NCBI RefSeq assembly: GCF_022397955.1
Contig: NZ_JAKEUQ010000008.1
Location: 1-64,000, forward strand
Direction: 5' to 3'
Length of the DNA stretch: 64,000 nucleotides
DNA from: Vibrio sp. Isolate32
GTDB taxonomy: Bacteria; Pseudomonadota; Gammaproteobacteria; Enterobacterales; Vibrionaceae
This document shows, piece by piece, positions 34,293 to 43,403 of the stretch. The position numbers and the translations under genes were made by a program. The notes below the pieces were generated by a model, which saw only the letters and a program-made list of their open reading frames with translations, ran no database searches and was not told the DNA's origin. The number at the start of each line of letters is the position of its first letter. Positions within the stretch are counted from its first letter, which is position 1.

Positions 34293-34344
34293 TAAATAAT
34301 GGCACGCCCTGAAGGATTCGAACCTTCGACCACATCCTTAGAAG
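34293..34344. repeat. Right attachment repeat (attR), within tRNA-Arg
   Basis: These 52 bases are identical to 2705-2756, covering the 3' half of the intact tRNA-Arg gene and seven bases beyond its CCA end. Confidence 0.92.
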
Positions 34345-34376
34345 GGACGTGCTCTATCCAGCTGAGCTAAGGGCGC
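34300..34376 (-). tRNA. tRNA-Arg, anticodon UCU
   Basis: The minus strand folds into a complete cloverleaf: acceptor GCGCCCU / AGGGCGU (first pair G-U), D-arm AGCTCAGCTGGATAGAGCA, anticodon arm with loop CTTCTAA giving anticodon TCT, and T-arm GGTTCGAATCC. The CCA end is encoded (plus-strand tgg at 34300-34302). It is 77 nt long and serves as the island's integration site; the insertion keeps the gene whole. Confidence 0.95.
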
Positions 34377-34587
34377 GCTACAGGAAGGAATTATACGAAT
34401 TCGAATCATGAAAGCAACGGCTTTATGTAACATTCTGATCTAAGTGAGTAAAAAAAGGGCAACAAACATATAAGTGTTGGAAAATAGAGCAAGGCAATCG
34501 TTTGCTTGATGGTAATCAAAAAGATTTTCTGGAATAATGCGCCAAAAACATCAGCCACTAACTTGAATATCAATACTAAGGAAATTC

Positions 34588-35445
34588 ATGACTGCTCAAA
34601 ATATTGATGGAAAGCTAATTTCTCAAACGGTTCGCTCCGAAGTTGCTGCACGTGTAAAAGCTCGTACTGAAGCTGGATTACGCGCTCCAGGCCTAGCGGT
34701 TGTTTTAGTGGGTGAAGACCCTGCTTCTCAGGTTTACGTTGGAAGTAAGCGTAAAGCGTGTGAAGAAGTTGGCTTCGTATCTAAATCTTACGATTTGCCA
34801 GCCACTGCAACAGAAGATGAACTGTTAAACTTAGTAGACCAACTGAACCAAGATCCAGAGATCGACGGTATTCTGGTTCAACTGCCTCTACCTGCTGGCA
34901 TCGATAGCACTCACGTTCTTGAGCGCATCACACCAGAAAAAGACGTTGATGGCTTCCACCCATACAATGTCGGCCGTTTGGCTCAGCGTATGCCTAAGCT
35001 TCGCTCTTGTACACCAAAAGGTATCATCACCCTGCTTGACCGTTACAACATCGATTTGCGTGGCAAGCACGCGGTTGTTGTTGGCGCTTCAAATATCGTG
35101 GGTCGCCCAATGACCCTAGAACTGCTTCTAGCGGGTTGTACAACGACGACATGTCACCGTTTCACCAAAGACCTTGAAGGTCACGTACGCCAAGCAGATG
35201 TTGTTGTGGTTGCTGTAGGTAAGCCTAACTTCATTCCTGGTGCATGGATTAAGAAAGGTGCAGTTGTGGTCGATGTCGGTATCAACCGTTTGGATTCTGG
35301 CAAGCTAGTAGGTGACGTTGAATACGATGTCGCGAAAGAGAGCGCAAGCTTCATCACACCAGTACCGGGTGGTGTAGGTCCAATGACAGTAGCTAGCCTG
35401 ATCGAGAACACAATGATCGCTTGTGAGCAATTTCACTCGAAGTAA
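34588..35445 (+). CDS. folD: Bifunctional methylenetetrahydrofolate dehydrogenase / cyclohydrolase
   Basis: FolD interconverts 5,10-methylene-, methenyl- and 10-formyl-tetrahydrofolate with NADP in one-carbon metabolism. The 285-residue protein shows [19 protein letters not shown] with the catalytic Yxxx[21 protein letters not shown], and the dinucleotide region [12 protein letters not shown], ending with the family signature [17 protein letters not shown] precedes the ATG. It is a housekeeping gene, the first to the right of the island's tRNA, and has its own terminator. Confidence 0.96.
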   Translation: MTAQNIDGKLISQTVRSEVAARVKARTEAGLRAPGLAVVLVGEDPASQVYVGSKRKACEEVGFVSKSYDLPATATEDELLNLVDQLNQDPEIDGILVQLPLPAGIDSTHVLERITPEKDVDGFHPYNVGRLAQRMPKLRSCTPKGIITLLDRYNIDLRGKHAVVVGASNIVGRPMTLELLLAGCTTTTCHRFTKDLEGHVRQADVVVVAVGKPNFIPGAWIKKGAVVVDVGINRLDSGKLVGDVEYDVAKESASFITPVPGGVGPMTVASLIENTMIACEQFHSK

Positions 35446-35474
35446 TCTGCAGACGTAGTATAAATAGAATAAGA

Positions 35475-35508
35475 AAGCCGCAGCGTATATCACGTTGCGG
35501 CTTTTTTG
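35475..35508. terminator. Bidirectional terminator after folD
   Basis: The stem aagccgcagcg / cgttgcggctt, with one G-T pair, a 7-base loop and a T-run on the plus side, lies between convergent folD and the antiporter gene. Confidence 0.85.
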
Positions 35509-35522
35509 ATAAAGAACACTTA

Positions 35523-37337
35523 CTACTTCTCTGGCGCCTCGACTTTCTCAACCTGTTCTGAAGGCGGCAGCAAACTAATGATCTCACATTCTGTCGATAT
35601 CAGCTTTTCCAAGTCAGCCCCTTGAGTAATTAAGCGGAAGTCCCCGTCATTGATGACTCCAAGTAGAATCGCTTTAGGATAAAGCGCATTAAATTCATTC
35701 AGATCAAATGCCTCTGTCAGCCCTGTACTCTTAATTTGGCTGCCTTGTGCCATTAATGAGTTGAGCTTGGAGTAGGTGACGCCTTCCTCAAATAGACTTC
35801 GGTTGACATCTCGACTTACTTGGTGTCTCTCGTGCTTGCTCTCTGGTGACTCAAGCGCAAAAACCTTGTTGGCACCAAACTCGTCTTGATAATGCATGCT
35901 GACTAACGGGTTAGTTTGACGATAAGGCGAGACAATCATCGCACGCCCTATCCCATCGAGTTCCAAATTGTTTTCTGCATGGCTGGAAGCTGGGTTACCA
36001 AAGTAAACATTCAAGTTATCCATGCGCGCTAAGCGAATGCTCTCCCAGTTGGTATCGGCAAGCACACTGTTGATGTTGTGAGTCGCGAGCACCTTGGCAA
36101 ACTGTCTTGCGAAGTGGGTGGCACCGAAGAAAATAACCCCTTGCGCTTTCTCTTGAGTGACACCGAGCCTTCTCGCCCACCAGCTTGCGGTTAAACTCTG
36201 AATAACAACCGTACCGATAATGACCAAGAATACTATAGGCACCAACAGGTCTGCGCCCTCGATCAATTGCTTCTCTTGAAGTTTGATCGCAAACAGAGAA
36301 GAAACCGCCGCCGCCACGATCCCGCGCGGTGCCATCCAACTTAAAAACCATTTATCTGCTGAGCTAAGATCCGTGCCGATCCCGCTGATCCACACACTTA
36401 ACGGGCGAGCCACCAGCATAACCACCGTTAATAACCCTATTCCCCCCCAACCTATCGACAGGAACGCGCCCGAATCGAGTCGACTGGCTAACAAAATAAA
36501 CAGCGCAGAAATGAGTAACACAGTCAGGGTCTCTTTGAATTCGATGATGTCTTCGATATCCAAGCCTTTCACATTGGCAAGCCAGATCCCCATGATGGTC
36601 ACGGTCAACAAACCTGATTCTTCACTCAGGTCGTTCGAGAAGGAGAACGCCGCCAACATTAGCGTCAGTACCGCCACATTTCGTAAATAGTGTGGCACCC
36701 AATGCCCTTGTAGCATCTTGGCAATTAAATGGCCACCTATGATCCCCAAGCCTAAACCAATAGCCAGAGTCAGCCCAAGCGCTGACAGCACATGACCGGT
36801 AGGGTCAGCTGAAGAGACAATGTATTCATAAACCAGAACAGCAAACAGAGCGCCAATGGGATCAATCACAATCCCTTCCCATCGCAAAATGCTGCCAAGA
36901 GAAGCTTTGGGCTGAATACTACGCAGCATAGGCACAATCACTGTCGGGCCGGTCACCACCACCAAAGCACCGAATAGCGCCGCTAGTGGCCAACTAAAGT
37001 TAACAAAGTAGTAAGAACCGACCACGATGCACGCCCATGTAATCAGCATGCCTACACTCACGAGGTGAGTCACCATGCGACCATGGCCTCTGATCTCTTT
37101 GAAATTAAGCGTCAATGCGCCTTCAAACAGGATGATGGCAACACCTAATGAAATCAGCGGAAATAGCACTTCGCCAAAAATGGCATCTGGGTTAAGGACA
37201 TTTAAACCGGGGCCCAATAGCAGGCCTACAATAAGAAGAGGGAGAATCGCGGGAAGACGCAATCGCCAGCCGAGCAGCTGACAAGCTAAAGACAAGAGTC
37301 CAATTAGCGCCAAAGAAGAAGTAATCGACAAATCCAT
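35523..37337 (-). CDS. CPA-type sodium/proton antiporter with C-terminal nucleotide-binding domain
   Basis: Residues 1-390 form about twelve membrane helices typical of CPA1/NhaP-like antiporters, including VVTGPTVIVPMLRSI, GIVIDPIGALFAVLVYE with the membrane Asp, and WMAPRGIVAAAVSS. The last about 200 residues start with a Rossmann-like GVIFFGATHFARQFAKVLA, as in TrkA-N/RCK domains that gate cation transport by nucleotide binding. It would exchange Na+ or K+ for protons in the inner membrane, useful in a marine organism. It lies alone, downstream of nupC on the same strand. Confidence 0.85.
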   Translation of the reverse strand: MDLSITSSLALIGLLSLACQLLGWRLRLPAILPLLIVGLLLGPGLNVLNPDAIFGEVLFPLISLGVAIILFEGALTLNFKEIRGHGRMVTHLVSVGMLITWACIVVGSYYFVNFSWPLAALFGALVVVTGPTVIVPMLRSIQPKASLGSILRWEGIVIDPIGALFAVLVYEYIVSSADPTGHVLSALGLTLAIGLGLGIIGGHLIAKMLQGHWVPHYLRNVAVLTLMLAAFSFSNDLSEESGLLTVTIMGIWLANVKGLDIEDIIEFKETLTVLLISALFILLASRLDSGAFLSIGWGGIGLLTVVMLVARPLSVWISGIGTDLSSADKWFLSWMAPRGIVAAAVSSLFAIKLQEKQLIEGADLLVPIVFLVIIGTVVIQSLTASWWARRLGVTQEKAQGVIFFGATHFARQFAKVLATHNINSVLADTNWESIRLARMDNLNVYFGNPASSHAENNLELDGIGRAMIVSPYRQTNPLVSMHYQDEFGANKVFALESPESKHERHQVSRDVNRSLFEEGVTYSKLNSLMAQGSQIKSTGLTEAFDLNEFNALYPKAILLGVINDGDFRLITQGADLEKLISTECEIISLLPPSEQVEKVEAPEK

Positions 37338-37389
37338 TTATGCCCCTAAATAGTTGGTGCCACACCCTGTGGTCCAAATCTGTTTACTG

Positions 37390-37432
37390 AAACAAGAAAG
37401 CCTACGTCATTAAACTATAGGCTCTCTTTTTC
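37390..37432 (-). terminator. Possible terminator after nupC
   Basis: The inverted sequences agccta and taggct flank a 14-base loop between nupC and the antiporter gene, with T-rich sequence at both sides. It is a modest candidate. Confidence 0.35.
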
Positions 37433-37532
37433 ATGCTAACCGAATATTATTGTGATTAATCAGTCACTTTACTATAGGGGAAATAAAGTGACTGACTCGA
37501 TCACTCGGTACTTAATTCAATAAACTTGGTAT

Positions 37533-38732
37533 TTACAGTGAAAGTACCACGCCAGCAATCGCTGCACTCATTAAGTTAGCAAACACACCTGCACAAATCG
37601 CTTTAAAGCCGTATTGTGAGATGAAAGAGCGACGCTCTGGTACCAAGCTACCCAGACCACCAATCAGAATCGCCATCGTTGAGATGCTAGCGAAGCCACA
37701 CAGTGCGAAGGTTACAATCGCTTGTGAATGCTCGCTAAGAACCTCTTTCGCATCCATTAACTGAATGAAAGCGACAAATTCGTTCACAACAACCTTGTTA
37801 CCGATCAGTGAACCTGCCACAACAGCCTCAGACCACGGCACACCGATCAGCCATGCAATGGGTGCGAACACATAACCTAGGAGAAGTTCGAAGCTTAGGT
37901 TTACGCCAAACCAACCACCAACAATACCTAGCAAGCCATTCAGCATTGCAATCACACTGATAAAGGCAAGAAGTGTCGCACCCACCGCAACGGCAATACG
38001 AAGTCCAGACATAGCCCCATCTGCCATGGCCTCAACTACGTTTGTTGCTCGTGGAATTTCAACATCAGACTCAATGTTTTCTTGAACATCGTCAGCACTG
38101 CCCGGAACGAAGATTTTAGCCATTAACAGACCTGCAGGTGCAGACATGAATGCCGCTGCAATCAGGTAGTTTAGGTCTACACCTAGTGACGCATAACCGA
38201 CAAGCGTGCCACCAGCAACAGATGCCAAACCACATACCATCACTGCGAACAATTGCGAGTCCGTCATGTGTTTCAGGTAAGGCTTAACCACCAATGGTGC
38301 TTCAATCATGCCAACGAAGATATTTGCTGTCGCAGACAGGGATTCTGCACGGCCTGTGCCCAAGAACTTCTGTAGCGCACCACCGATAAGGTTGATCACT
38401 TTTGGCATAAAACCGATGTGGTACAAACCAGAGATAAGTGCAGAGCAAAAGATAATGATGCCAAGAACATTAATCGCGAAAACGAAGCCGTTATTTGTTA
38501 GGCCGCCAAATAGGAAGTTAATCCCTTCTTGACCGTAGTTAATCAAGCTAGATACCGCACCTGTGGCTGCATTCAACGCTTCTTTACCCATTGGTACATA
38601 TAGAACCAATAGCGCGAATGAGATTTGTAATAAGAAAGCCAAAGAGACTGTTCTTAGTGGAATATTTTTTCTGTCCGTAGATAGTAACCAAGCGGCAACT
38701 AAAATAGTAATAATTCCAAGTAGCGAAGCCAT
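37533..38732 (-). CDS. nupC: NupC-family concentrative nucleoside transporter
   Basis: The 399-residue membrane protein carries hallmarks of CNT transporters: SLINYGQEGINFLFGG, IFVGMIEAPLVVKPYL and GNKVVVNEFVAF. These proteins import nucleosides with sodium or protons. The start is set at the ATG at 38732 because the earlier codon is a TTG and the resulting N-terminus MASLLGIITILVAAW fits the family. It is monocistronic. Confidence 0.9.
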   Translation of the reverse strand: MASLLGIITILVAAWLLSTDRKNIPLRTVSLAFLLQISFALLVLYVPMGKEALNAATGAVSSLINYGQEGINFLFGGLTNNGFVFAINVLGIIIFCSALISGLYHIGFMPKVINLIGGALQKFLGTGRAESLSATANIFVGMIEAPLVVKPYLKHMTDSQLFAVMVCGLASVAGGTLVGYASLGVDLNYLIAAAFMSAPAGLLMAKIFVPGSADDVQENIESDVEIPRATNVVEAMADGAMSGLRIAVAVGATLLAFISVIAMLNGLLGIVGGWFGVNLSFELLLGYVFAPIAWLIGVPWSEAVVAGSLIGNKVVVNEFVAFIQLMDAKEVLSEHSQAIVTFALCGFASISTMAILIGGLGSLVPERRSFISQYGFKAICAGVFANLMSAAIAGVVLSL

Positions 38733-38937
38733 GTGCGTCAACCTAAAAGTTGTAGTTAGGAAAGGCGACGCATTCTATAGAGGAAATCGTTTGCGGCAAG
38801 CGGCGGTTGTTAATGTGATGTTGGGGTAATCACTCTTGAGCAGTGGTTTTAATTAAGTTATTGAATTTAAATAATTAACTTTGATTAAAACGCGTACTTT
38901 TTCCATATAGAAATTATATTTATAGATTTGGAAACAG

Positions 38938-39882
38938 TTAACGATGCAGCTCAACACAAGTTTTTAGGTTTTCATCCCAGTAAGTTGGCGATCCGATATG
39001 ATCTTTGATGAACTCGATCACCGCAGAAAGCTTCTTCGGCATATTCTTTCTACTCGGATAAACAGCATAGAACGGCATCAGTTGACTCGCTCTCCATCCC
39101 GGCAATACTTGAATCAACTTACCCGTTCTAAACTCTTCTTTCACTAGGTAAGTGGCTAAGTAAGCCACACCCCATCCTGATACCGCTGCGTCTCTTACTG
39201 CCTCAGCTAAATCCACCGAGTAATCCCCGGCTACTTTTACACTGAGGTTTTCTTGTCCGTTATCAAACGCCCACGATGTGTAATCTCGCTCTCGGCTGCG
39301 ATAGATGAGGCAATTGTGATCAATTAAATCAGACGGTACGTGTGGTGTTCCGGCTTTAATCAGGTAATCGGGTGATGCGGCTACCACAAACTAACTATCT
39401 GCCAATCGCTGCGCAATATACCCTTCAGGCAAGTCTTCGTTATTGGTGATCCAAAGATCGAGGCGCTCTTCAATCATATCCACTTTGTAATCGAACAGGT
39501 GAACTTCGATTCTCAACTGAGGATAAAGCTGTCTGAGCTCATCAATCGCAGAAATAATATGTAAGGTGCCAAATGACTGCGACAGCCCAACACGCAGTAT
39601 TCCAGAGATGTCATCACGCTGGCTGTCCATATCCATTTGAGACGCTTTTACCGTATTAAACAGTTGCTCACAGTGCTGATAGAACACTTCCCCCGCTTCC
39701 GTTAGCGTGAGGCTACGTGTGGTTCGTTGTACCAACTTGATACCAATAGAGTCTTCAAGCAAAGCAACTTGTTTACTGATATGAGACACCGAAACGTTCA
39801 AGCTTTTCGCAGCACTGGTAAAGCCATCATGCTTAATTAATGCATGGAATATCACCATCTGTGCAGCTCTATCTGTTAGCAC
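38938..39882 (-). pseudogene. LysR-family regulator interrupted by an in-frame amber codon
   Basis: Reading minus from 39882, a LysR helix-turn-helix (HDGFTSAAKSLNVSVSHISKQ) and the first part of the effector domain run to LADS, then TAG at 39391-39393. The same frame continues with FVVAASPDYLIKAGTPHVPS to the natural stop at 38938. No bases are missing, so one substitution (probably CAG to TAG) splits a 314-codon gene. It may be a recent pseudogene, a suppressed codon, or an assembly error. Confidence 0.8.
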
Positions 39883-39916
39883 AAGGACACCTTCTTAAAT
39901 CTCTGAAATATAAAAT

Positions 39917-39942
39917 CAAAAAGGACTCCGAAGAGCCCTTTA
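39917..39942 (-). terminator. Terminator after mltB
   Basis: On the minus strand, aagggctc-ttcg-gagtcctt forms an 8-bp stem with a stable TTCG loop and a T-run. It lies between mltB and the LysR gene. Confidence 0.7.
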
Positions 39943-40010
39943 GTTCATTTTTCCTATGGTAGGCCAAATGCTATCAAAGCAAGCCATACCGATTAATACA
40001 ATTAGGTCTA

Positions 40011-41009
40011 CTAATCAAACTTGATTCTGTCTGCTAGATGACTGACAGCCAAAGCAAAGTAGTAAGAACGATTCCACTTCATTAACACATTGTAGTTATT
40101 GTAAACGAGGTAAGAACGGCCCGCTTTGTCATCTGGCATAATTAACCAAGCTTTGATGTCTTCATCAAGGTTTGGCAGTGGGCGGTCGTCATAACGCTTA
40201 ATACCTAGCTCAGACCACTCTTTTAGGTATTTCGCTTTTTCTTCAGAGCGACCTTGTAAATCTGTAGAAACCGTTGACGGTACGCGAACCTGACGGCCCC
40301 AAGTGTACTGGTCATCCCAACCAGATTGGCTCAGATAATTCGCCGCCGAGGCAAACACATCTTCTTCAGTACCCCAGATATCTTTTTTACCATCGCCATT
40401 ACCATCTGCGGCATACGCTAAGAATGAGCTAGGCATAAACTGAGGTTGGCCCATTGCACCAGCCCAGGAGCCTTTCATCTCTTTCGGGGTTATATGTCCT
40501 TGGTCAAGAATAGTCAACGCCGCCATCGCTTCACTGCGGAAAAACGCTTCTCTGCGCCCTTCGTAAGCCATCGTCGTTAAAGCATCGATAACGCTGTAGT
40601 TACCCGTGAATTTACCGAAGTTACTCTCAACGCCCCATAAAGCGACAATAAATCGCGGCTGAACACCATATTCATCACCAATGCGCTTTAAGGCTTTGTA
40701 ATGCTTCTTATACAGTGATCTTGCTTGCTTCACTTTCCAATCTGGTACTGCTCGTGGAATGTATTCATCCAGAGTCAGTTTCTTTTCAGGTTGGTTTTTA
40801 TCCGCTTTGACCGCTCTTGGCTTAAACGTTACACCATCAAAGGCTTCATCAATGATCGCTTCAGAAATGCCTTCTTCACGGCCTTGTTGCTTTAGTTTTT
40901 CTACATATTGCTCGAAACTCAGCTCTTGAGCCTGTACTGAGCCAATGGTCAAGCTATTACCTAAAAGTAATGCCGACACCGCCAATGTGCTTTTCGAAAA
41001 TTTACTCAA
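40011..41009 (-). CDS. mltB: Membrane-bound lytic murein transglycosylase B-like
   Basis: The 332-residue protein has a signal peptide ending near SVQA, then the MltB domain: RFIVALWGVESNFGKFTG with the catalytic Glu, GAMGQPQFMPSSFLAYA and DGNGDGKKDIW, a calcium-binding loop. It cleaves peptidoglycan between MurNAc and GlcNAc, forming anhydro-ends, in the periplasm. No lipobox is present in the signal region, so this version is probably soluble. It follows ycgL by 30 bp on the same strand and may be co-transcribed. Confidence 0.9.
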   Translation of the reverse strand: MSKFSKSTLAVSALLLGNSLTIGSVQAQELSFEQYVEKLKQQGREEGISEAIIDEAFDGVTFKPRAVKADKNQPEKKLTLDEYIPRAVPDWKVKQARSLYKKHYKALKRIGDEYGVQPRFIVALWGVESNFGKFTGNYSVIDALTTMAYEGRREAFFRSEAMAALTILDQGHITPKEMKGSWAGAMGQPQFMPSSFLAYAADGNGDGKKDIWGTEEDVFASAANYLSQSGWDDQYTWGRQVRVPSTVSTDLQGRSEEKAKYLKEWSELGIKRYDDRPLPNLDEDIKAWLIMPDDKAGRSYLVYNNYNVLMKWNRSYYFALAVSHLADRIKFD

Positions 41010-41039
41010 CGATCACTCCTCCCTGAATTGAGATAGTTA

Positions 41040-41330
41040 TCACTCTTCGTCTTGATTGTTTTGCTGAGCTTTGCGCTCTTTGTACAGCTCAAGTTCGTTT
41101 ACTGGTGGCGGCGGAACCTGCAAAAAGAAACCATCGGTGTTCAGTGATTCTCTCACTTTATCGATGTTAACTTGAGCCAGTTTGCGACCGTCCATTTTAA
41201 TTACCATTACAAAGCTAGGTTTACCAAACATTTGCATCAATGCGTCAGGAACTTGTGAAAAATCATCCTTCTTAGGGATATAAAGGTATGTTCCTTCTTT
41301 CTTTGAGCTTTTATATATAGAACACAGCAT
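41040..41330 (-). CDS. ycgL: YcgL-family protein
   Basis: This 96-residue protein begins [18 protein letters not shown], followed by [20 protein letters not shown], characteristic of YcgL (DUF709). The function is unknown; the gene is conserved in gamma-proteobacteria beside minCDE, as here, where it diverges from minC. It heads a short minus-strand operon with mltB. Confidence 0.9.
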   Translation of the reverse strand: MLCSIYKSSKKEGTYLYIPKKDDFSQVPDALMQMFGKPSFVMVIKMDGRKLAQVNIDKVRESLNTDGFFLQVPPPPVNELELYKERKAQQNNQDEE

Positions 41331-41550
41331 GACAAACCTTTTTAATTGATTATGACTACAAAACTCTCACTTGCGAGATCAATAGTTTATGTAAGGGAAA
41401 TATTGGGAACAAAACGTTCATTTGACAACAAGATTACTTGCTGTGCTTGGTCTGGGAATATAACATGATAAACCTAGTTTCAGGCAATGCCCTTTATTTT
41501 ATTAATAAAGAAATTGTACCAATTCGCTATTGAGGTCCTGTAGTTTTTCG

Positions 41551-42213
41551 ATGTCTAGTAATCCAGATCTAAAAGGTAGCAGCTTTACGCTATCTGTTTT
41601 GCACTTATCCGATGATCAAGTCGAAAATGCAGTCTCTTTTCTTCAAGAGAAGGTAGACCAAGCGCCCACTTTTTTTGCTGCCGCACCTGTGGTTATCAAC
41701 ATCAGTAAAGTGGCTGGCGATATCGACTTCGTAAAGCTAAAAGATGGCATATCTCAAGCGGGTATGATTCCGGTTGGCGTAGCTGGCTGTTCTAACAAAC
41801 GCATGCAAAACCTTGCTAGAGAAGCTGGCTTTGCGGTCATGACGGCAAGTAAATCCCCATCGCAAGCGCCTGCAAAAATGGCACCGATTAAAGTAATTAG
41901 AACCCCGATTCGTTCTGGGCAGCAGGTATACGCAAAAGATGGCGACCTGTTAATTCTAAGTCACGTAAGTGCAGGTGCAGAAGTGATTGCCGATGGCAGT
42001 ATCCATATTCATGGCACATTACGCGGCCGTGCGATTGCCGGTGCAAGTGGTCAAACTGAAGCAAAAATAATTTGTAATGATTTACAAGCCGAGCTGGTTT
42101 CTATTGCAGGAAATTACTGGCTCAGCGATCAAATTGAAAGCGAGTACTGGCAGAAGAAAACCATGTTCAGTATGGCAAACGATGTATTACACGTTGACGT
42201 CCTCGCAATATAA
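41551..42213 (+). CDS. minC: Septum site-determining protein MinC
   Basis: MinC inhibits FtsZ assembly away from mid-cell. The protein begins [16 protein letters not shown] at the ATG of 41551, giving 220 residues; a TTG at 41530 would add seven unlikely residues. The C-terminal beta-helix with [20 protein letters not shown] and GASG is the MinD-binding domain. First gene of minCDE; minD follows after 21 bp. Confidence 0.95.
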   Translation: MSSNPDLKGSSFTLSVLHLSDDQVENAVSFLQEKVDQAPTFFAAAPVVINISKVAGDIDFVKLKDGISQAGMIPVGVAGCSNKRMQNLAREAGFAVMTASKSPSQAPAKMAPIKVIRTPIRSGQQVYAKDGDLLILSHVSAGAEVIADGSIHIHGTLRGRAIAGASGQTEAKIICNDLQAELVSIAGNYWLSDQIESEYWQKKTMFSMANDVLHVDVLAI

Positions 42214-42234
42214 GAGAAATAAAAGGAAAAAATA

Positions 42235-43047
42235 ATGGCACGCATTATCGTTGTAACGTCAGGTAAAGGCGGGGTAGGCAAAACGACCTCTAGTGCAGCT
42301 ATTGCCTCTGGTCTGGCTCTAAAAGGAAAGAAAACTGCAGTTATCGACTTTGATATCGGTCTGCGTAACCTTGATTTAATCATGGGTTGTGAGCGTCGTG
42401 TTGTTTACGATTTCGTTAACGTTATCAATGGTGAAGCAACGCTTAACCAAGCGATGATCAAAGATAAGCGCACAGACAACCTATTCATTCTCCCTGCTTC
42501 TCAAACTCGTGATAAAGACGCACTAACTAAAGATGGTGTTCGTCGCGTATTTGATGAACTGGATGAGATGGGCTTTGATTTCATCATCTGTGATTCTCCA
42601 GCGGGTATCGAGCAAGGCGCTCTGATGGCGTTGTACTTTGCTGATGAAGCAATTGTAACGACCAACCCTGAAGTCTCTTCTGTACGCGACTCAGACCGTA
42701 TTCTAGGTATTCTTGACTCTAAATCTCGTCGTTCAGAGGACGGACTAGAGCCAGTGAAAACTCACCTTCTACTGACTCGCTACAACCCAGCTCGCGTAAA
42801 TCAAGGCGAGATGCTGAGTGTGGAAGATGTTGAAGAGATCCTACACATTTCTCTACTGGGCGTAATCCCTGAGAGCCAAGCGGTACTGAACGCATCGAAC
42901 AAAGGTGTTCCAGTGATCTTTGACGAAGCAACCGACGCAGGTATGGCTTACAATGATACTGTAGAACGACTACTAGGTAGCCAAGTTGACTTCCGCTTCT
43001 TAACGGAACAGAAGAAAGGCATCTTCAAACGACTGTTCGGGGGCTAA
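42235..43047 (+). CDS. minD: Septum site-determining ATPase MinD
   Basis: The deviant Walker A motif GKGGVGKTTSS stands at residues 10-20, and the C-terminus GIFKRLFGG is the amphipathic membrane-targeting helix. MinD recruits MinC to the membrane and oscillates with MinE. Its 270 residues match the E. coli protein. AAGGAAAA precedes the ATG. Confidence 0.97.
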   Translation: MARIIVVTSGKGGVGKTTSSAAIASGLALKGKKTAVIDFDIGLRNLDLIMGCERRVVYDFVNVINGEATLNQAMIKDKRTDNLFILPASQTRDKDALTKDGVRRVFDELDEMGFDFIICDSPAGIEQGALMALYFADEAIVTTNPEVSSVRDSDRILGILDSKSRRSEDGLEPVKTHLLLTRYNPARVNQGEMLSVEDVEEILHISLLGVIPESQAVLNASNKGVPVIFDEATDAGMAYNDTVERLLGSQVDFRFLTEQKKGIFKRLFGG

Positions 43048-43053
43048 TACGCA

Positions 43054-43317
43054 ATGTCATTACTAGAGTTTTTCAGACCACAGAAGAAGACCACTGCAAA
43101 CCTAGCCAAAGAGCGTTTGCAGATCATTGTTGCTGAACGCCGTAGCCATGACGACCCAGCGCCGTCTTACCTGCCGCAACTAAAAGAAGACATCTTGAAG
43201 TGTATTGCTAAGTACGTAGAAGTGGATCCATCAATGGTTGACCTTACGTTCGAACACAAAGATGACGATATCTCAGTATTAGAGCTGAACGTTAAACTAC
43301 CTGAAGACGATAAGTAA
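43054..43317 (+). CDS. minE: Cell division topological specificity factor MinE
   Basis: The 87-residue protein starts [20 protein letters not shown], the membrane-binding and MinD-activating segment, and contains [12 protein letters not shown], the anti-MinCD helix. It stimulates MinD ATPase to confine division to mid-cell. It lies 6 bp after minD and completes the operon. Confidence 0.96.
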   Translation: MSLLEFFRPQKKTTANLAKERLQIIVAERRSHDDPAPSYLPQLKEDILKCIAKYVEVDPSMVDLTFEHKDDDISVLELNVKLPEDDK

Positions 43318-43344
43318 TCATCACTATCTCGTCAGCAGATTGAA

Positions 43345-43373
43345 TAAAAAAGAGAGCCTAGGCTCTCTTTTTT
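43345..43373. terminator. Bidirectional terminator between minE and rnd
   Basis: The stem agagagcc / ggctctct is flanked by A-runs and T-runs, ending two convergent genes. Confidence 0.88.
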
Positions 43374-43403
43374 GTGTCTGCGTTTTGTTCTTAAACAGTC
43401 TGG

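Larger units (their letters stand above)
2705..34344. mobile_element. Integrative element in tRNA-Arg(UCU) carrying a Dnd/Dpt phosphorothioation system
   Basis: The element is bounded by the 52-bp direct repeat at 2705-2756 and 34293-34344 and encodes an integrase adjacent to the left end. It also carries an AlpA-like regulator at the right end and a MobV-like relaxase, so it may be mobilisable. No conjugation (type IV secretion) or replication genes are visible, so I would class it as an integrative mobilisable element or genomic island, not a self-transmissible ICE. Cargo includes dndBCDE, dptFGH, a phosphorothioate-dependent nuclease and several small genes. Whether it still excises cannot be seen. 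Confidence 0.9.

Noticed and set aside
38938..39387. Separate small gene for a LysR substrate-binding domain
   Set aside because: It is in frame with the upstream helix-turn-helix part and is better read as one gene with a nonsense codon.
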